Assembly (NCBI GenBank): GCA_001600355.1
Contig: BCJU01000001.1
Coordinates: 4,216,013 to 4,280,012 of the forward strand
DNA: 64,000 bases
Origin: Meira nashicola
Lineage: Eukaryota > Basidiomycota > Exobasidiomycetes > Exobasidiales > Brachybasidiaceae
Direction of reading: 5' to 3'
Positions 41,901 through 51,935 of the stretch are shown piece after piece. The translations under genes and the position numbers were made by a program. The stretch's first letter is position 1; each line of letters opens with the position of its first letter. The notes under the pieces are model-generated. The model had not been told where the DNA came from. It searched no databases and saw only the letters and a list, made by a program, of their open reading frames with translations.

Positions 41901-43268
41901 GATCGTTGTACGAGATGTACAAACGGCGGCGAGAAAGATTCTGATCGTAAAAGTCAAAGTGAATCACCTCATCATAATGACGAAGAAGATGACGACAACG
42001 ATGATGATGATGATGATGATGACGAAGATAGCGAGAATCACGGCATTCATGGCGGCGATCAATCTTCTCGGCCGAGGTTGACACTTACGGTTCTTCGTTG
42101 GAAGCGAATTACGCATGCTTTGACGATTCTTATCAAGACTGTTCCAGGTATGGACTTTGACATTGAAACAGGCTATGTACATGCCAGACATGGTCGTATG
42201 ATACTTGCACCGCCTTTGAGCAAAAAGGTCATTCAATGGCGAGCAGATGAAGCAAGAGCAGAAGTTGAAGGAGCAATAGGCCATTTGAAGTTAGCGGCTT
42301 TAGAAGGTAGAACAGCCTCTCCAGATCAAAACGAAGATGCACCTCGTTCAGCTCAAATATCATTAAAAGTGGAAGAGGACGATGATTTGGATGAAGATGA
42401 AGTGGAAGTACCTTCAACAGCAGAAACAGGAGACATTTCTGAAGAAATTAAAGAGCTTACGAAAAGACGCAATGAATTACGCAAACAATTACAGATTGGA
42501 AAATCTGCTAACCATTACCGATCAAAACATACAAACTCTCATGATACCACCGCTTCTCGTCAACAATCATCTACAAAGTCAAAAACAAGTACGCAAACTT
42601 CTATTCGTATCGTTCCGGGTTATACAACATTACTATTGGATACAAATGTGATGTTGACGCCAACGGATATTCTAAGTCAATTGATCAAATCGAAAAGATG
42701 GATGGTAATTATTCCTCTTTCTGTAGTTACAGAATTGGATGGCTTAAAACGCAGAGAAGGAGATGTGGGTAAACGAGCGCAAGATGCAATAAAGTTCTTA
42801 GAAACAAAAGTCAAAACGCATTCTACAAATTTTAAAGTTCAAACTTCTCGTGGAAATTATTTGACTGATTTACGTTTTCGGACTGAAGATATTGATTTTA
42901 CGGCAAATAAACAATTTGAAGGAGAAAATGAAGACTCATTACCAGAAGCACAAACGCAAAACGATTCAAGTGAAGGTAACGAAGATGGTAAATTTGCAAT
43001 GGCACGCTCTGTTGACGATGTGATCTTACGTTGCCTTTCTTGGCAATCAGGAGCGCATTTTAGGAATAGATTGTTGCTTTTATGCTCAAATGATGAAGAA
43101 CGTGCAAAACGTGAAGCAGAGATTGCAAAAAAGATTGTCCCATCAGTTGCACGAGCAGTTCTTGTTACTTTGGATCGTAACCTTCGCATTAAAGCTCGAT
43201 TTCGATCATTGTCAGCAATCGGCCCTTCTGAATTGATCGATCTACTTCTTGAAGAATCTTCTGCTTGA
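38970..43268 (+). CDS. EST1/SMG6-type protein with C-terminal PIN nuclease domain
   Basis: 1432 residues, intronless. Residues 1-330 are disordered (a poly-Gly run near residue 215; Arg- and Ser-rich). A helical coiled region (YVIELKRRYRDVVVLERKLQ, then DEHKVAS) precedes the 14-3-3-like domain starting near residue 405 (HSYWLDLIAKHRTLAELHVA). The EST1 helical domain at about 633-690 has RLHHHLGILSRDDDLRSLYH. Acidic tracts lie near residues 795 and 1010. The PIN domain (1220-1405) shows LLLDTNV, VTELDGLKRR, VDDVILRCL and VTLDRNLR, so all acidic metal ligands are present. Human SMG6 uses the same layout to cut nonsense-decay targets, and yeast Est1 lacks PIN. The role is probably nonsense-mediated decay and/or telomere maintenance. 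Confidence 0.85.
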   Translation: MAAFYEQQQHIPESSSPRKGIIRLVQHDKSPIMSNDHTSLPPKPEARNDAGKPSIHGANLASDPPIRQQSFDERKAFNRQRRKENDHNRSRNMDRTNVMRREHSAASHNVREGMESVSLLTRSSPLEDGSKPPGRYARVNTNDGEASEASDVRSVGRRNATDHNTHKSGEDYSKRYHHNNSNRGGGHHGSARELHSRHGGRLNDSDIASISHGGGGGGGGGGGRSTGGSASGAKLFDPRKDDPVRFAANRKGLGITSTDGTGPISVTGMSDSRSFASSATPSVMTMSTASSEGKERRRRRGPASRATTDSGEGSSGKRKGQSAAEGAISDNNSYVIELKRRYRDVVVLERKLQDEHKVASEQERKYQAEQSSTAQITNSNSSMSRSISSNRTNIDRHGFNPDGSLHHSYWLDLIAKHRTLAELHVAFMEAALRPGLPASLHSLPQSYKIPTRLWHTAFHSLLERFRQSLPDWQTCIAMRDSGVPPADREKINEMLDLFTEYIYYAYSYYTNILESELFKVFRSSWIENLGDLARYRMAVAKIMSFLGVRDGVKHGAERRDSGSQSRDKKSRSIQNQSPISDQGKMGEADEEALEVASAEMGKDQASIGAAAAQDWDLEEKEIWRSTARGWYAKGLADVPGTGRLHHHLGILSRDDDLRSLYHFCKSLTTSHPYLSARESILPLFERSTQARRLSEEASIVDLFVHMHGILFTRIQVDDFDGVYVRFKKLLTLRLRENDFRNGSDNVLLSSSSWMMMATISIAAMLQYGAGQESSDDTKIQQNKADTKVEKSAEGNEAEEGEGEEEDEDDEQVEGDEIVGEEEESTQSGLAEGSNELPCATQKACRLAFDILEMVIDIFAEDNKAAAANPYITLMLTFLSQECKTEGYLRKLEKFVPWESLVTLGNSIPSSVESIDPRNDATLKIRGDAIPLPEDWCLRGMAWVGRRVYERGFWKPHKIERLGLRNSLALFENELEMIDRCTRCTNGGEKDSDRKSQSESPHHNDEEDDDNDDDDDDDDEDSENHGIHGGDQSSRPRLTLTVLRWKRITHALTILIKTVPGMDFDIETGYVHARHGRMILAPPLSKKVIQWRADEARAEVEGAIGHLKLAALEGRTASPDQNEDAPRSAQISLKVEEDDDLDEDEVEVPSTAETGDISEEIKELTKRRNELRKQLQIGKSANHYRSKHTNSHDTTASRQQSSTKSKTSTQTSIRIVPGYTTLLLDTNVMLTPTDILSQLIKSKRWMVIIPLSVVTELDGLKRREGDVGKRAQDAIKFLETKVKTHSTNFKVQTSRGNYLTDLRFRTEDIDFTANKQFEGENEDSLPEAQTQNDSSEGNEDGKFAMARSVDDVILRCLSWQSGAHFRNRLLLLCSNDEERAKREAEIAKKIVPSVARAVLVTLDRNLRIKARFRSLSAIGPSELIDLLLEESSA

Positions 43269-43464
43269 TTCTATCATACGATAAAGATTTATGTATTATA
43301 CTACTTCTATTGCAAAAAAATGATTATTGCAAATTTGCGAACAAAAAAAAGATTGATTAAGATAATATGAAGCAAAACATAAGCATGTAAAACATCAAGT
43401 CATCAAATACATGTACAGTGAACGTTGAGAGGTGAAGATTGGGAGGAGCGGAGGAGAAATTATC

Positions 43465-46400
43465 TTAATCCATTGGAGGACTGCCTGCTGGTGATGAAGG
43501 TTGAGCAGCACTAGAACGACCGCTACGATTTGCAGGAGAAAAGGTATTTGGAGGAGGCGTATTGGTTGTGTTTGTTGTTTGTGCATGTCTTGAAGCATTT
43601 AAATGACTTTGATGTGCATGATGATAAGGATGAGCGCTATGGAAATGGGTAGTATGTGTAGAATGAATATCACCTGGACTATTTGTCACAGTTCCACTTG
43701 GAGCAGGATGAAAACCTCTTTGTCTCCATGGACTCATACTCGTTCTACCCGTCGTTGATGCTGAACGACCATTTCCACCACGATTGCTAACTGTGTTTGT
43801 GAAATTACGTGCAAGTTCCATATTTTCTTGTCTTCTTCGAGATTCTTCATCAACATTATTGTTTGCATAATTACCACCAATTCCCGATATGCCATGTAAA
43901 CCTTGACGGCCGTGTGCTTGAGCATTACGCAATTCTGTTAATGATTCATCATTTGCAAGTTCTAATCTTCCCGCTGTTTCATCATCCAATGGATCGTAAG
44001 AATGAGGTGCGTATAATTCCAAGGAACCGCGAGATTGAGAGCGACCAGGATGAGAATGACTTAAACGTGCTTCCTCTCGACTATCCCTCTTTGCGTTAGA
44101 ATTATCTTCATCATTACGACTTGCATCAGTATTAATAGTAGCAATGTCTGTAACTTCTTGTCTTGCTGAAGCAACATTTGGAGCAGCAGCAAGTAATCTG
44201 TCATGAGTATTGCTTACAGACACATCTCTACTTTCAGTTCCATCACCCCTTGCAATAGCTTCCATAGGAACATTCTTTCGAGCACTAATTGAATCTTGAG
44301 CGACAGCTGATTTTGTCGATGTTGTGGCACTGTAAGATCCTCTACTCAATGGACTACGTGTAAAGCTCGTACTTTGCATTCCACCATGTTGAATAGGTGG
44401 TGAATGGTCAGGTTGACTTTGTCCTCCACCTGATGAAGAAGTTGCATGACCTCCGCTTGCGGGACTACTACGACTTGTGCCAAGAGAAGTACTATATTCT
44501 CTAACGCTATTTTGCATCTTTTGTAACATCTCATCTACTTGCGTTCGATTGAATCCACGATTACGCGGAAATGCAGAAGATGCGATAGATGATACTTGCA
44601 TAGGAGAAGATCCTATCGTTGGATGATATTCATGAAGACGAGTGATTGCACGTGAAGTTCCAGAAGATAAATTACTTTCTTGAGGAGATTTGGAATGATC
44701 TTCGATCGATTCGCTGGTTGAAGTGATACCTGGATTGCCAAGAGTTGGCCTAGATTCAATCATTCTAACCAAATCATCCAAATCTTCATCCGGTCCCGCA
44801 TTTTCGGAATGAAGTGGTCTTCGCATAGATAAAGGAGAATTTGGAGAATAATTCGAACCTTCTTCACGTCCAAGACTTCGGGCAACGAAAGCCGGTCTTT
44901 GATCAAACCTTGTTTGCCAACTTCTGCTATACAATCCACCACCTCCTGTTCCAGCCCCACTGCCGATACTACTTCCTCCAACCGCAACTCCTTGACCACC
45001 GCCAGTCAAACTTCCTCCATCGCTCCCAATGTAAGATGTTTGTCGATTTTGCCTATAACTGTATCCTGAATTGTACCTCTTTATCATTTGTGGAGCTACT
45101 GAAGGTTGTTGGGTTGATGTCGAATTTGTCTGTAAAGGTTGACCATCGCCGCTTCGTGATGGATTAATTTGCGAAGAGGTAGGAATTGACCCTATAGGAT
45201 TCTCTAGCAATGATCTTGGCGGTGTTCTAGAAAGCGAAGAAATAGAAGTTTGAGATTGCGAAGGTGTGTAAGATTGAAAAACTGAGCGCAAACTTGGACT
45301 AATCGAAGTACCGGGAAAACCTAAACTTCCGCCACTTCCCGCAACTTGACCACTTGCACGAAATGATGGACTAGATGAAAGTCTTCCACCACCTTGAGCG
45401 TTAGCATTAGCAAGTGCAGCAGCAGCTTGTTGTGCATACATTTGTTGAGCAAGTGGCGAAGGCGAAGAAGGACTGTACGATCCTGATCTTGGAAAAGCAT
45501 TACTTATTGATGCTCTTGATAAGATCGGTCTTCCACTTACACTGGGTGAAGGTGGCGATTCTTTATCTTGACCTGTGCTTAAAGAAGTGAAAGAACGCAA
45601 TCGTCTTTCACTACCACTACTTATACTTGGACGTCTAGCGTGAGTTAAAAATGCCGCATCAGAAGCCAAAGCAGATGATAAAGCAGGACTTGATGTACCA
45701 CTATTACCAGTACCTGGTAAAGCACCTAAAGTTGCCGTTGCTGGACTTGCACTATAACCGGCCACCGAAGGACTTGCTCGTAAGTTTGATAAACCTGCTA
45801 CAGGTCTTCCTGATGTTGATCCTAAAGAAGTACCAAAGACGCTAGGCGTAGATGGCGTAGCTCTCTGAGCAGTAGTATCCAAAGGTAATTGACCGGAAGA
45901 CTGTTGTTCTTCACCAGTTTTTTGATTAGACGTTTGTGATAAAAGGGATCTTTTATCGCCTAGAGAAGCTGGTGAACTTGAAAGTGAACCTTGTGAATTT
46001 TGTCTTTGACGTTGTACAGATGCACGCCTTTGAAGATGCTTTGCCATCGTTGGCTTAAAATAATCTTCATCAAGTGCAATCTCACGCATACTCTGGATAA
46101 CATGCCAATCTTCCACATAAAAGTCTACGTTTCGTCTGTACTCCACTGAGAAGCTCAAAGATCCGATAGGGGTCAATATTGGGGCAAAAGAATATGATCT
46201 AGTCACCCTTCCCGAACCATCACTGGAATGCATCATCGATCCTACAGGCTCGCGAAGTCCAATATGTCCTTCTTCCGTCTCGCCTGGTCTTCCTATAGCC
46301 ATGCGTACACCAACTTTTAGCAAATTTGCCAATTCATCGTCTTCGTCTTGCTCTTCGTCAAGATCATTGGCATTATTTTCATGTGTTCTGGCTCTTCTCC

Positions 46401-47292
46401 TTTCCAAATTACTCTCCCAAATTTGCTTTAATCGTTTGTGTAGAGCATAAGTGGGTAAATCAGTTACGAATCCATAAGCTTCTCGAAAGTGTGCGGTAGC
46501 ATGTTTGTATAATGTTGGTAGATCGGGAGGATTGGGCGGATTATGAATGGCAAAGTCCAACCTCCAACTTTCCAAGATGATACTTTCTCGATGTATATCT
46601 AACGCTTCATCTCTGCCTCTTTGATCTTTTCCACTTTCAGCTTCCAATCGTTCACCTGATCTGCGTGGACTTGAACCGGTATCTTGACCATCAACTCTTA
46701 CTCTACGTCTAGTTCTACGATCCTCTTGCAGCTCATCAATCATAAGAACATGATTTGAAGTCAAATTTGACGTATCCAAAACGATGTCGAGAAACATAGG
46801 AGGGACATAAGCTGCACCTTGATGAGGTAAAGTAGAAGGAGGTTGATCCAAAAGCCAATTAGGTATCAAAGTTGAAATATTCCGCCACAATCTTATTTCA
46901 TCGCGAAATACATCTTGATCATCAATATCAAGAGCAAACCATTTGCTTACCTTTCTTCCTGTACTTCCTGAAGTAGAAGCTGTTCGATTTATACCAGGAT
47001 TGGTTGCAGTGCTTGCGGCGCTTGCGGATTCGGATGAATTCCTTCTGAGCTGTCTTAATTGTCGAGAAGATGTTGAACTACTTCCGCCTAAATGCTCTGA
47101 TCCTTCAAAATGTGTAAGTCGACATGAAGTGATCACAGCGGATGTTTTTGCGTAAAAATGATACAATACGCCATCCAATTTAGGATATCGAGATGTGCCA
47201 GCCACAGAGGCCGGACCAGATCCAGCAGGTGATCCCATCTTGTTCTCCTCAAAATGCGGAAAGATGTCAAGTGTATTATTCTTAGATTGCAC
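43465..47292 (-). CDS. ATG13: autophagy regulator Atg13
   Basis: 1275 residues. The HORMA-type N-terminal domain begins near residue 38 (LDGVLYHFYAKTSAVITSCR). The family's KWFALDIDDQDVFRDEIRLW, ILESWRLDFAIHNPPNPPDL, then LYKHATAHFREAYGFVTDLP and SLSFSVEYRRNVDFYVEDWH follow in the usual order, with short insertions between. The remaining two thirds are Ser/Pro/Gln-rich and disordered, where Atg13 carries the Atg1- and Atg17-binding sites and TORC1 phosphosites. Atg13 activates the Atg1 kinase at the pre-autophagosomal structure. The length is greater than yeast Atg13 (738) because of this tail. The gene is intronless; its upstream region is 1.2 kb. Confidence 0.93.
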   Translation of the reverse strand: MQSKNNTLDIFPHFEENKMGSPAGSGPASVAGTSRYPKLDGVLYHFYAKTSAVITSCRLTHFEGSEHLGGSSSTSSRQLRQLRRNSSESASAASTATNPGINRTASTSGSTGRKVSKWFALDIDDQDVFRDEIRLWRNISTLIPNWLLDQPPSTLPHQGAAYVPPMFLDIVLDTSNLTSNHVLMIDELQEDRRTRRRVRVDGQDTGSSPRRSGERLEAESGKDQRGRDEALDIHRESIILESWRLDFAIHNPPNPPDLPTLYKHATAHFREAYGFVTDLPTYALHKRLKQIWESNLERRRARTHENNANDLDEEQDEDDELANLLKVGVRMAIGRPGETEEGHIGLREPVGSMMHSSDGSGRVTRSYSFAPILTPIGSLSFSVEYRRNVDFYVEDWHVIQSMREIALDEDYFKPTMAKHLQRRASVQRQRQNSQGSLSSSPASLGDKRSLLSQTSNQKTGEEQQSSGQLPLDTTAQRATPSTPSVFGTSLGSTSGRPVAGLSNLRASPSVAGYSASPATATLGALPGTGNSGTSSPALSSALASDAAFLTHARRPSISSGSERRLRSFTSLSTGQDKESPPSPSVSGRPILSRASISNAFPRSGSYSPSSPSPLAQQMYAQQAAAALANANAQGGGRLSSSPSFRASGQVAGSGGSLGFPGTSISPSLRSVFQSYTPSQSQTSISSLSRTPPRSLLENPIGSIPTSSQINPSRSGDGQPLQTNSTSTQQPSVAPQMIKRYNSGYSYRQNRQTSYIGSDGGSLTGGGQGVAVGGSSIGSGAGTGGGGLYSRSWQTRFDQRPAFVARSLGREEGSNYSPNSPLSMRRPLHSENAGPDEDLDDLVRMIESRPTLGNPGITSTSESIEDHSKSPQESNLSSGTSRAITRLHEYHPTIGSSPMQVSSIASSAFPRNRGFNRTQVDEMLQKMQNSVREYSTSLGTSRSSPASGGHATSSSGGGQSQPDHSPPIQHGGMQSTSFTRSPLSRGSYSATTSTKSAVAQDSISARKNVPMEAIARGDGTESRDVSVSNTHDRLLAAAPNVASARQEVTDIATINTDASRNDEDNSNAKRDSREEARLSHSHPGRSQSRGSLELYAPHSYDPLDDETAGRLELANDESLTELRNAQAHGRQGLHGISGIGGNYANNNVDEESRRRQENMELARNFTNTVSNRGGNGRSASTTGRTSMSPWRQRGFHPAPSGTVTNSPGDIHSTHTTHFHSAHPYHHAHQSHLNASRHAQTTNTTNTPPPNTFSPANRSGRSSAAQPSSPAGSPPMD

Positions 47293-48469
47293 AGCCGTGC
47301 TTACTTCTTTATCCGATCTTAAACAGTCATTTCTTAGTTTTGGCGTTACACTTGAACCTTACACTTTTTGGGGTCTTGCGATAAGGTGTGCTGATATGCG
47401 ATAAAGATGCAAAGGTGGTGCTTGAATGTGTACTTTTGCTTAATGGATGCGTATTGGCGTTCTTGATAATTCTACCGATACTTAGACTGTATTATCTTTA
47501 GTGAGAGGTGCTGAGCAATTCTTAATGCATTGAGGGATTTAGTGAATTGATCCGCGGAGACTTTTAAAAGGTGCAAAACAAAGTGATCGAAATAAATCGT
47601 ACTTTGTTGTACTGTTGTTGATGTTAAAGAATTAATCGTACTTTATCGTCTTTGTACTAATCTTTTTGAGGATGATCGTTGTTAATACTCAAAATCACAC
47701 AAGAATCCCATTGATCCCTCAAGTCCCGATCCCTGTATTAAAACCATCACTTTTTGTGTGATTGTGCATGCATACAGATAAACCTTGAAATGAAACAAAG
47801 CACATCGTCAGTCTATTTTGTCGGATGTATAGCATTATATCTTATCATGGCTTTGCTTAGCTACATCAACAAAGACTACGTGTTTTAAACGCGTAGACTA
47901 AGAGAGTGCAGAGAGGGGTTGTTTCGTTCGGCACAGTCACAATAAGCCTTTTTCCATATGAATTGTGTGGAGCTGTGTGACGGAAAAACATAAATGTCCC
48001 CAAAACAAAATGGGCGCTTAATTTCGGAAACGATATTTTAAGATGTGTGATTAAACCACACTTTCATTTCGTTTGATGGTATAATTGAATCTGCATGGGT
48101 TAGTACACAGTAAATTTTTCGTTCTTTGTATACAGGCACCAATCACGCAGGAGAAATATTTAACATTCTTTCAGTATAGAACGAGCGTACAAGGTGTGAA
48201 AAAGGAAAGATGAAAAGAAGGTAAGAGCAATGAAGCATATCTAACAAAGCATTATTTTGAAAAAGGAAAAAAAAGAACGATCAATCATCATATCTAAGAT
48301 GATGCAATTCGGGTAAACTGACAAATCAATAAACAAGTCGACGTTATACAACAATGAAGAGGAGACGCAGAAAGAAAAGGATTTAGCAAAAGGAGTTTAG
48401 AAGCAAGAAAAACACACAGATTTGTTGAAAAAAAGGTAGCACGACGATCAATTCTGTCTGTACACCAGC
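47293..48469. other. intergenic region, ATG13 upstream
   Basis: These 1177 bases contain an 11-base direct repeat AATCGTACTTT at 47595-47605 and 47634-47644, an ACGCGT hexamer near 47889 and A-rich stretches near 48260-48440 that are probably the 3' UTR of the next gene. I found no ORF or RNA gene. Confidence 0.5.
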
Positions 48470-49792
48470 TCAGAAGAACCAGGAGCTCAAATTTTGGACT
48501 CCTTGTTGAACAAGTTGAACGGCAATGTCCAAATTACCTCCAGCTGCCCATGCAAGCGTTCCTGCTCCTACAGCGCCAACGGCACCCAAAGCACCAGCAG
48601 TGGTTGCGATCGGTCGTCTTCTGGCAACACGTTGTCCGCGTCGTAGAGATCTAACGACGACATTTGCATTTTCGTAATCTTCTGTTTCATCGAATTCATC
48701 GTTGACTGCAGAGGGATTTTGGTTAGCAGCTCTTCTTTTGAGTGATGGTGTGCCTGAAGATGCTCCTTTTACTTGAACATTCTTTGCCAAGGCTTGAGAT
48801 TCTTTGATCTGTTTGGCAATTTGTTCAGCAGAAAGGCCGCTTTGTAAGATCTTTTGATCGACTGAAACCTCTTGTGAGCCATCATCTTTGCTGCGTTTAG
48901 CAGCACGTAAGATTGACGTTGGACTTCCGGTTGGATTCTCCAAAACTTGTTGGAGGATCTTCTTGCTACGTCCACTTGTTGGCGTGCTAACCTTATCGCC
49001 TTTAGCAGGTGTCAAGATTGCTGTTCCTGAGTCGGATTCTGTTGCCTTTGCTTCGATCAAAGGACGTGCCCAACGTTCTAGGCCGTATTCGGCGGCAACA
49101 TTCAATGCATCGGCGGATGGGATCCAAGTGCCTTGCAATCTGACACCTGTACTACCTGCAGGCAACACTTCATCATATTGTAGCTCTTGTTCGCCTTCTA
49201 AAGTCTTCTTCGATGGTCGTCCACGTGGCTTTCTGAGCACTTTTGTATGACCTCCGTTTGCTATATCCGTTTCATATCTCTGTTCCAAGTATTGCATTTC
49301 CTCTGCTTCATGTTCAAGAGATGCATGTGGATATGCTAAACGGAACATGGAAGAAGCAGCGATTGCGTTTGTGTCAAAGCGTTTGAGGATGAAACCATGT
49401 CCAGTTTTGATGGGCGCGGGTAATTTGACACGGCCGATGATAATGTTTGCACCTTCACGCTGAATGACTTGCAATTTGACCGGGACGTCTTCATCGGGAA
49501 GGATCTCGTTGCGTTCTGATGTGGTCAAAGGTGGTCTAGCTTGAACAGCGGCAATTTGGGCAGGAGTCAATTCTGGAGCTGCAGATTTAGACGCACTTTT
49601 GCTCTTGCGTGGTGTTGCAGGGCCGGATTTGGTTGGCTTTGAAGGTGAAGCAGGCGCTTTAGGTGCTTTGGGAGATTTTGGAGACTTTGGAGATTTAGGT
49701 GTCGTCTTTGGCTTATTTGAGGAGGTAGACACGTTTGAAGTCACCGAAGAGGATCTGGCACGACTAGGAGTGGATTTACGCGAACCTGCCAT
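48470..49792 (-). CDS. Bqt4-like KilA-N/APSES-type protein with C-terminal membrane segment
   Basis: 440 residues from the ATG at 49792 (MAGSRKSTPS); the frame's earlier ATG at 49825 adds 11 residues. The N-terminal 85 are basic with (SPK)n repeats. The KilA-N/APSES-like core (near residues 90-260) has GHGFILKRFDTNAIAASSMF, then LQGTWIPSADALNVAAEYGL, as in fungal Bqt4. A C-terminal hydrophobic stretch (TTAGALGAVGAVGAGTLAWA) lies near residue 405, followed by a short amphipathic end. In fission yeast Bqt4 sits on the inner nuclear membrane and anchors telomeres and other chromatin. Repeated Ser-Pro-Lys units suggest DNA binding and cell-cycle phosphorylation. An ACGCGT hexamer at 49972-49977 is 180 bases upstream. 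Confidence 0.7.
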   Translation of the reverse strand: MAGSRKSTPSRARSSSVTSNVSTSSNKPKTTPKSPKSPKSPKAPKAPASPSKPTKSGPATPRKSKSASKSAAPELTPAQIAAVQARPPLTTSERNEILPDEDVPVKLQVIQREGANIIIGRVKLPAPIKTGHGFILKRFDTNAIAASSMFRLAYPHASLEHEAEEMQYLEQRYETDIANGGHTKVLRKPRGRPSKKTLEGEQELQYDEVLPAGSTGVRLQGTWIPSADALNVAAEYGLERWARPLIEAKATESDSGTAILTPAKGDKVSTPTSGRSKKILQQVLENPTGSPTSILRAAKRSKDDGSQEVSVDQKILQSGLSAEQIAKQIKESQALAKNVQVKGASSGTPSLKRRAANQNPSAVNDEFDETEDYENANVVVRSLRRGQRVARRRPIATTAGALGAVGAVGAGTLAWAAGGNLDIAVQLVQQGVQNLSSWFF

Positions 49793-49825
49793 ATTGTTGA
49801 GAGAAGTGAAGTAAGATGGTATCAC

Positions 49826-51017
49826 TATATTGTTATAATATTTTGTGTGTATGTTGGTTGCTGCTTCAAATTAATCGATTCGAAACGTGATATTTATTGC
49901 TAATTGTTCAATCGCAATGAACTCGAAGAGCGTTTGATGGCGAAGGGGTGAATGGTTAGAAGAGTGTTTTGACGCGTTTGAAAAAAGTGATGGTGTATGC
50001 TCTGCACCTGCTGCTTGTTTTGCGCGCTTTGTGTACTATATGTAACAGACCAACACGGCGTGATTGTACCCTTGATCGACGGCGCCTACAGAGACAAATT
50101 GATTTGTTTTTCTTTTTTCCTGTTGTTTTCGCGTTTGTGTTGGAGCGCAGCGCAGCGCACGCAGCAGAATCATTGTGTCCTCTAACGCGCCCTCTTTCCT
50201 TCCGCTTCATTCTCTAGGCTCGGCTGTAATTCGAGGCAGTCAAGTGCGAGCGGGTGATTTCCAAATGTGAGTAAATGCTATTGTTCTCACCTTGATGCAA
50301 ACAAGAGGAGCATGGTTGTGTATCATAGTCTATGTAGTAGATTCAACAAGGCGTGGCTATATGATACAGAAAACTGCTTTGTTACGGGCCAATGAAACTT
50401 TACTCGAAAAAGATGTCCGCGTTGATTTGGCTATTCTTTGTCATCTTCATTCGCATCATTAGCCACATAATTTAACTTTCCGAAGAAATTGACCGATAGA
50501 GTCTTTCTCCATCATGCGTATATTAAGAAGTTTTTTTGACCCTCGATTATGATTCATAGGACATTGTGAGATCCAACGAATTGAATAGCGAAATCAGAGT
50601 CGGCCGCCAATAGAACTTTGAGCTTAGTTAAATAGAGAGGTGCGTGCGGCAGGTACATACATTATTAGCCGATTCGGGGAGGTAAAAACTGGCGCAGTGT
50701 AAAGCAAGGCAGGGCAAGAAATGCAAAAGCCAGTGGCGACGCTAAGGGGAGCAAAATGGGCCGATTAAAGTGTGAATACAGTTTGCATGCATAAATGGTG
50801 TTGTATCTCCCCAAATCACACAATTGTGTGCATGTAGCGTACATTTGTAAAGGGTTATAGTTCATTGGATACTGTAATTTAAGGCTTTCACTCTAACTTT
50901 AACATCATTTTCTCATCAAAGTGAAAGGTGAGCACCATTCAAAAGAGCCGTCACAGCAACGTTGTCTTATAATCAGAGTTCAGTTCATCTCACTCGAATC
51001 AGCACCAATTCACAATC
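49826..51017. other. intergenic region between Bqt4-like and small-membrane-protein genes
   Basis: These 1.2 kb contain the ACGCGT hexamer at 49972-49977 and a GCGCAG-type pentamer repeat at 50145-50167. Several overlapping short ORFs on both strands are not protein-like. No tRNA or other RNA gene is recognised. Confidence 0.5.
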
Positions 51018-51293
51018 ATGTCAGGAGAAGCACGCTGTCCGCTCGGATTCACTGGAACTCCTCCGGTCGGTCATCCTACAATACCTGGATTAAAAGGCGG
51101 CAATGGAGATTCAACTGGAAGGTCTCCGCTTACGTCAACTTTAGCAGCTTATAAACCATCAACTCTATTAATAGTTGATGCAATCTTTTTGGGATTATGT
51201 ATCATTGCTGCCATTTATCGTGATGATCTCAAAGCACTTTTACAACGTTCTACGTCATCTTCATCACCGGCTGTCGTTGGCACAAAAGGATAA
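51018..51293 (+). CDS. small single-pass membrane protein, unrecognised
   Basis: 91 residues. The N-terminus holds a Cys-Pro pair in RCPLGFTGTPPVGHP, and a Gly/Ser/Thr-rich linker leads to one hydrophobic segment (about residues 50-69: LIVDAIFLGLCIIAAIY). That is followed by a charged patch (RDDLKALLQR) and a Ser-rich tail. The likely topology is a membrane protein with a cytosolic or matrix-facing N-terminus. The start has a good context (ACAATCATGTC). I do not recognise the family; the Cys-Pro motif could be a heme-regulatory-type motif, but that is only a guess. It is 640 bases upstream of the SNF2 gene and could be a real, small housekeeping gene missed by length filters. Confidence 0.45.
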   Translation: MSGEARCPLGFTGTPPVGHPTIPGLKGGNGDSTGRSPLTSTLAAYKPSTLLIVDAIFLGLCIIAAIYRDDLKALLQRSTSSSSPAVVGTKG

Positions 51294-51935
51294 GCACATT
51301 GACTTCGTCGGCACTTTCCTCGAGAAATCGGGGCAAATTATGTACTTTTATTATCCAGAAAAGCAATGACAAGACAAAATGCTTTTTCATACCTTCATCT
51401 TTGGCAACTTATCGGATTGAGATGTATGATGTTGTAACAATGCGATTTGCAAAATCAATTTTACTGCGATTTGACAAAGTTGCTCGCTTTGATGATTGTG
51501 TGATTGACGTGATGTAATAACTTTCCATTTGATGGGCTTGCCTGTTGCTGTTGTTTTTATGTTGAAAACGAATTTATTATTCGCAGGAGAAGAGGGAACA
51601 ATCGGTTTACACTGTGATACAATAAGAGCATGCGGTTGACAAGACGATCTTGCTGTCCTAGACGCAAATTGTGCTGCTTGTCTTGATATATTCTGGTAAT
51701 CACTGTGATATTAAGTGTGAGAAGGTATTACGTAATTTGCCAGGCACGTACTTTTCTTCTCCGACGCGACAAGGGTAATTGGCGCGTTCTTTCGTGTTTT
51801 TTGCTTTAGGCTGAAGTGTTATTTGCTAAGCAACAACGAAGCGATTCAAAAGTCATAAAGTTGAATGAAAAGAAGACTTGAAGGTGGAGATAAAGTCTAC
51901 AGTTTACACTTTCAACCAATTCACATCCATCGAAA
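51294..51935. other. intergenic region upstream of Irc5/HELLS gene
   Basis: These 642 bases are A+T-rich. The first part is probably the 3' UTR of the small gene and the rest the promoter and leader of the SNF2 gene. I see nothing else. Confidence 0.5.
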
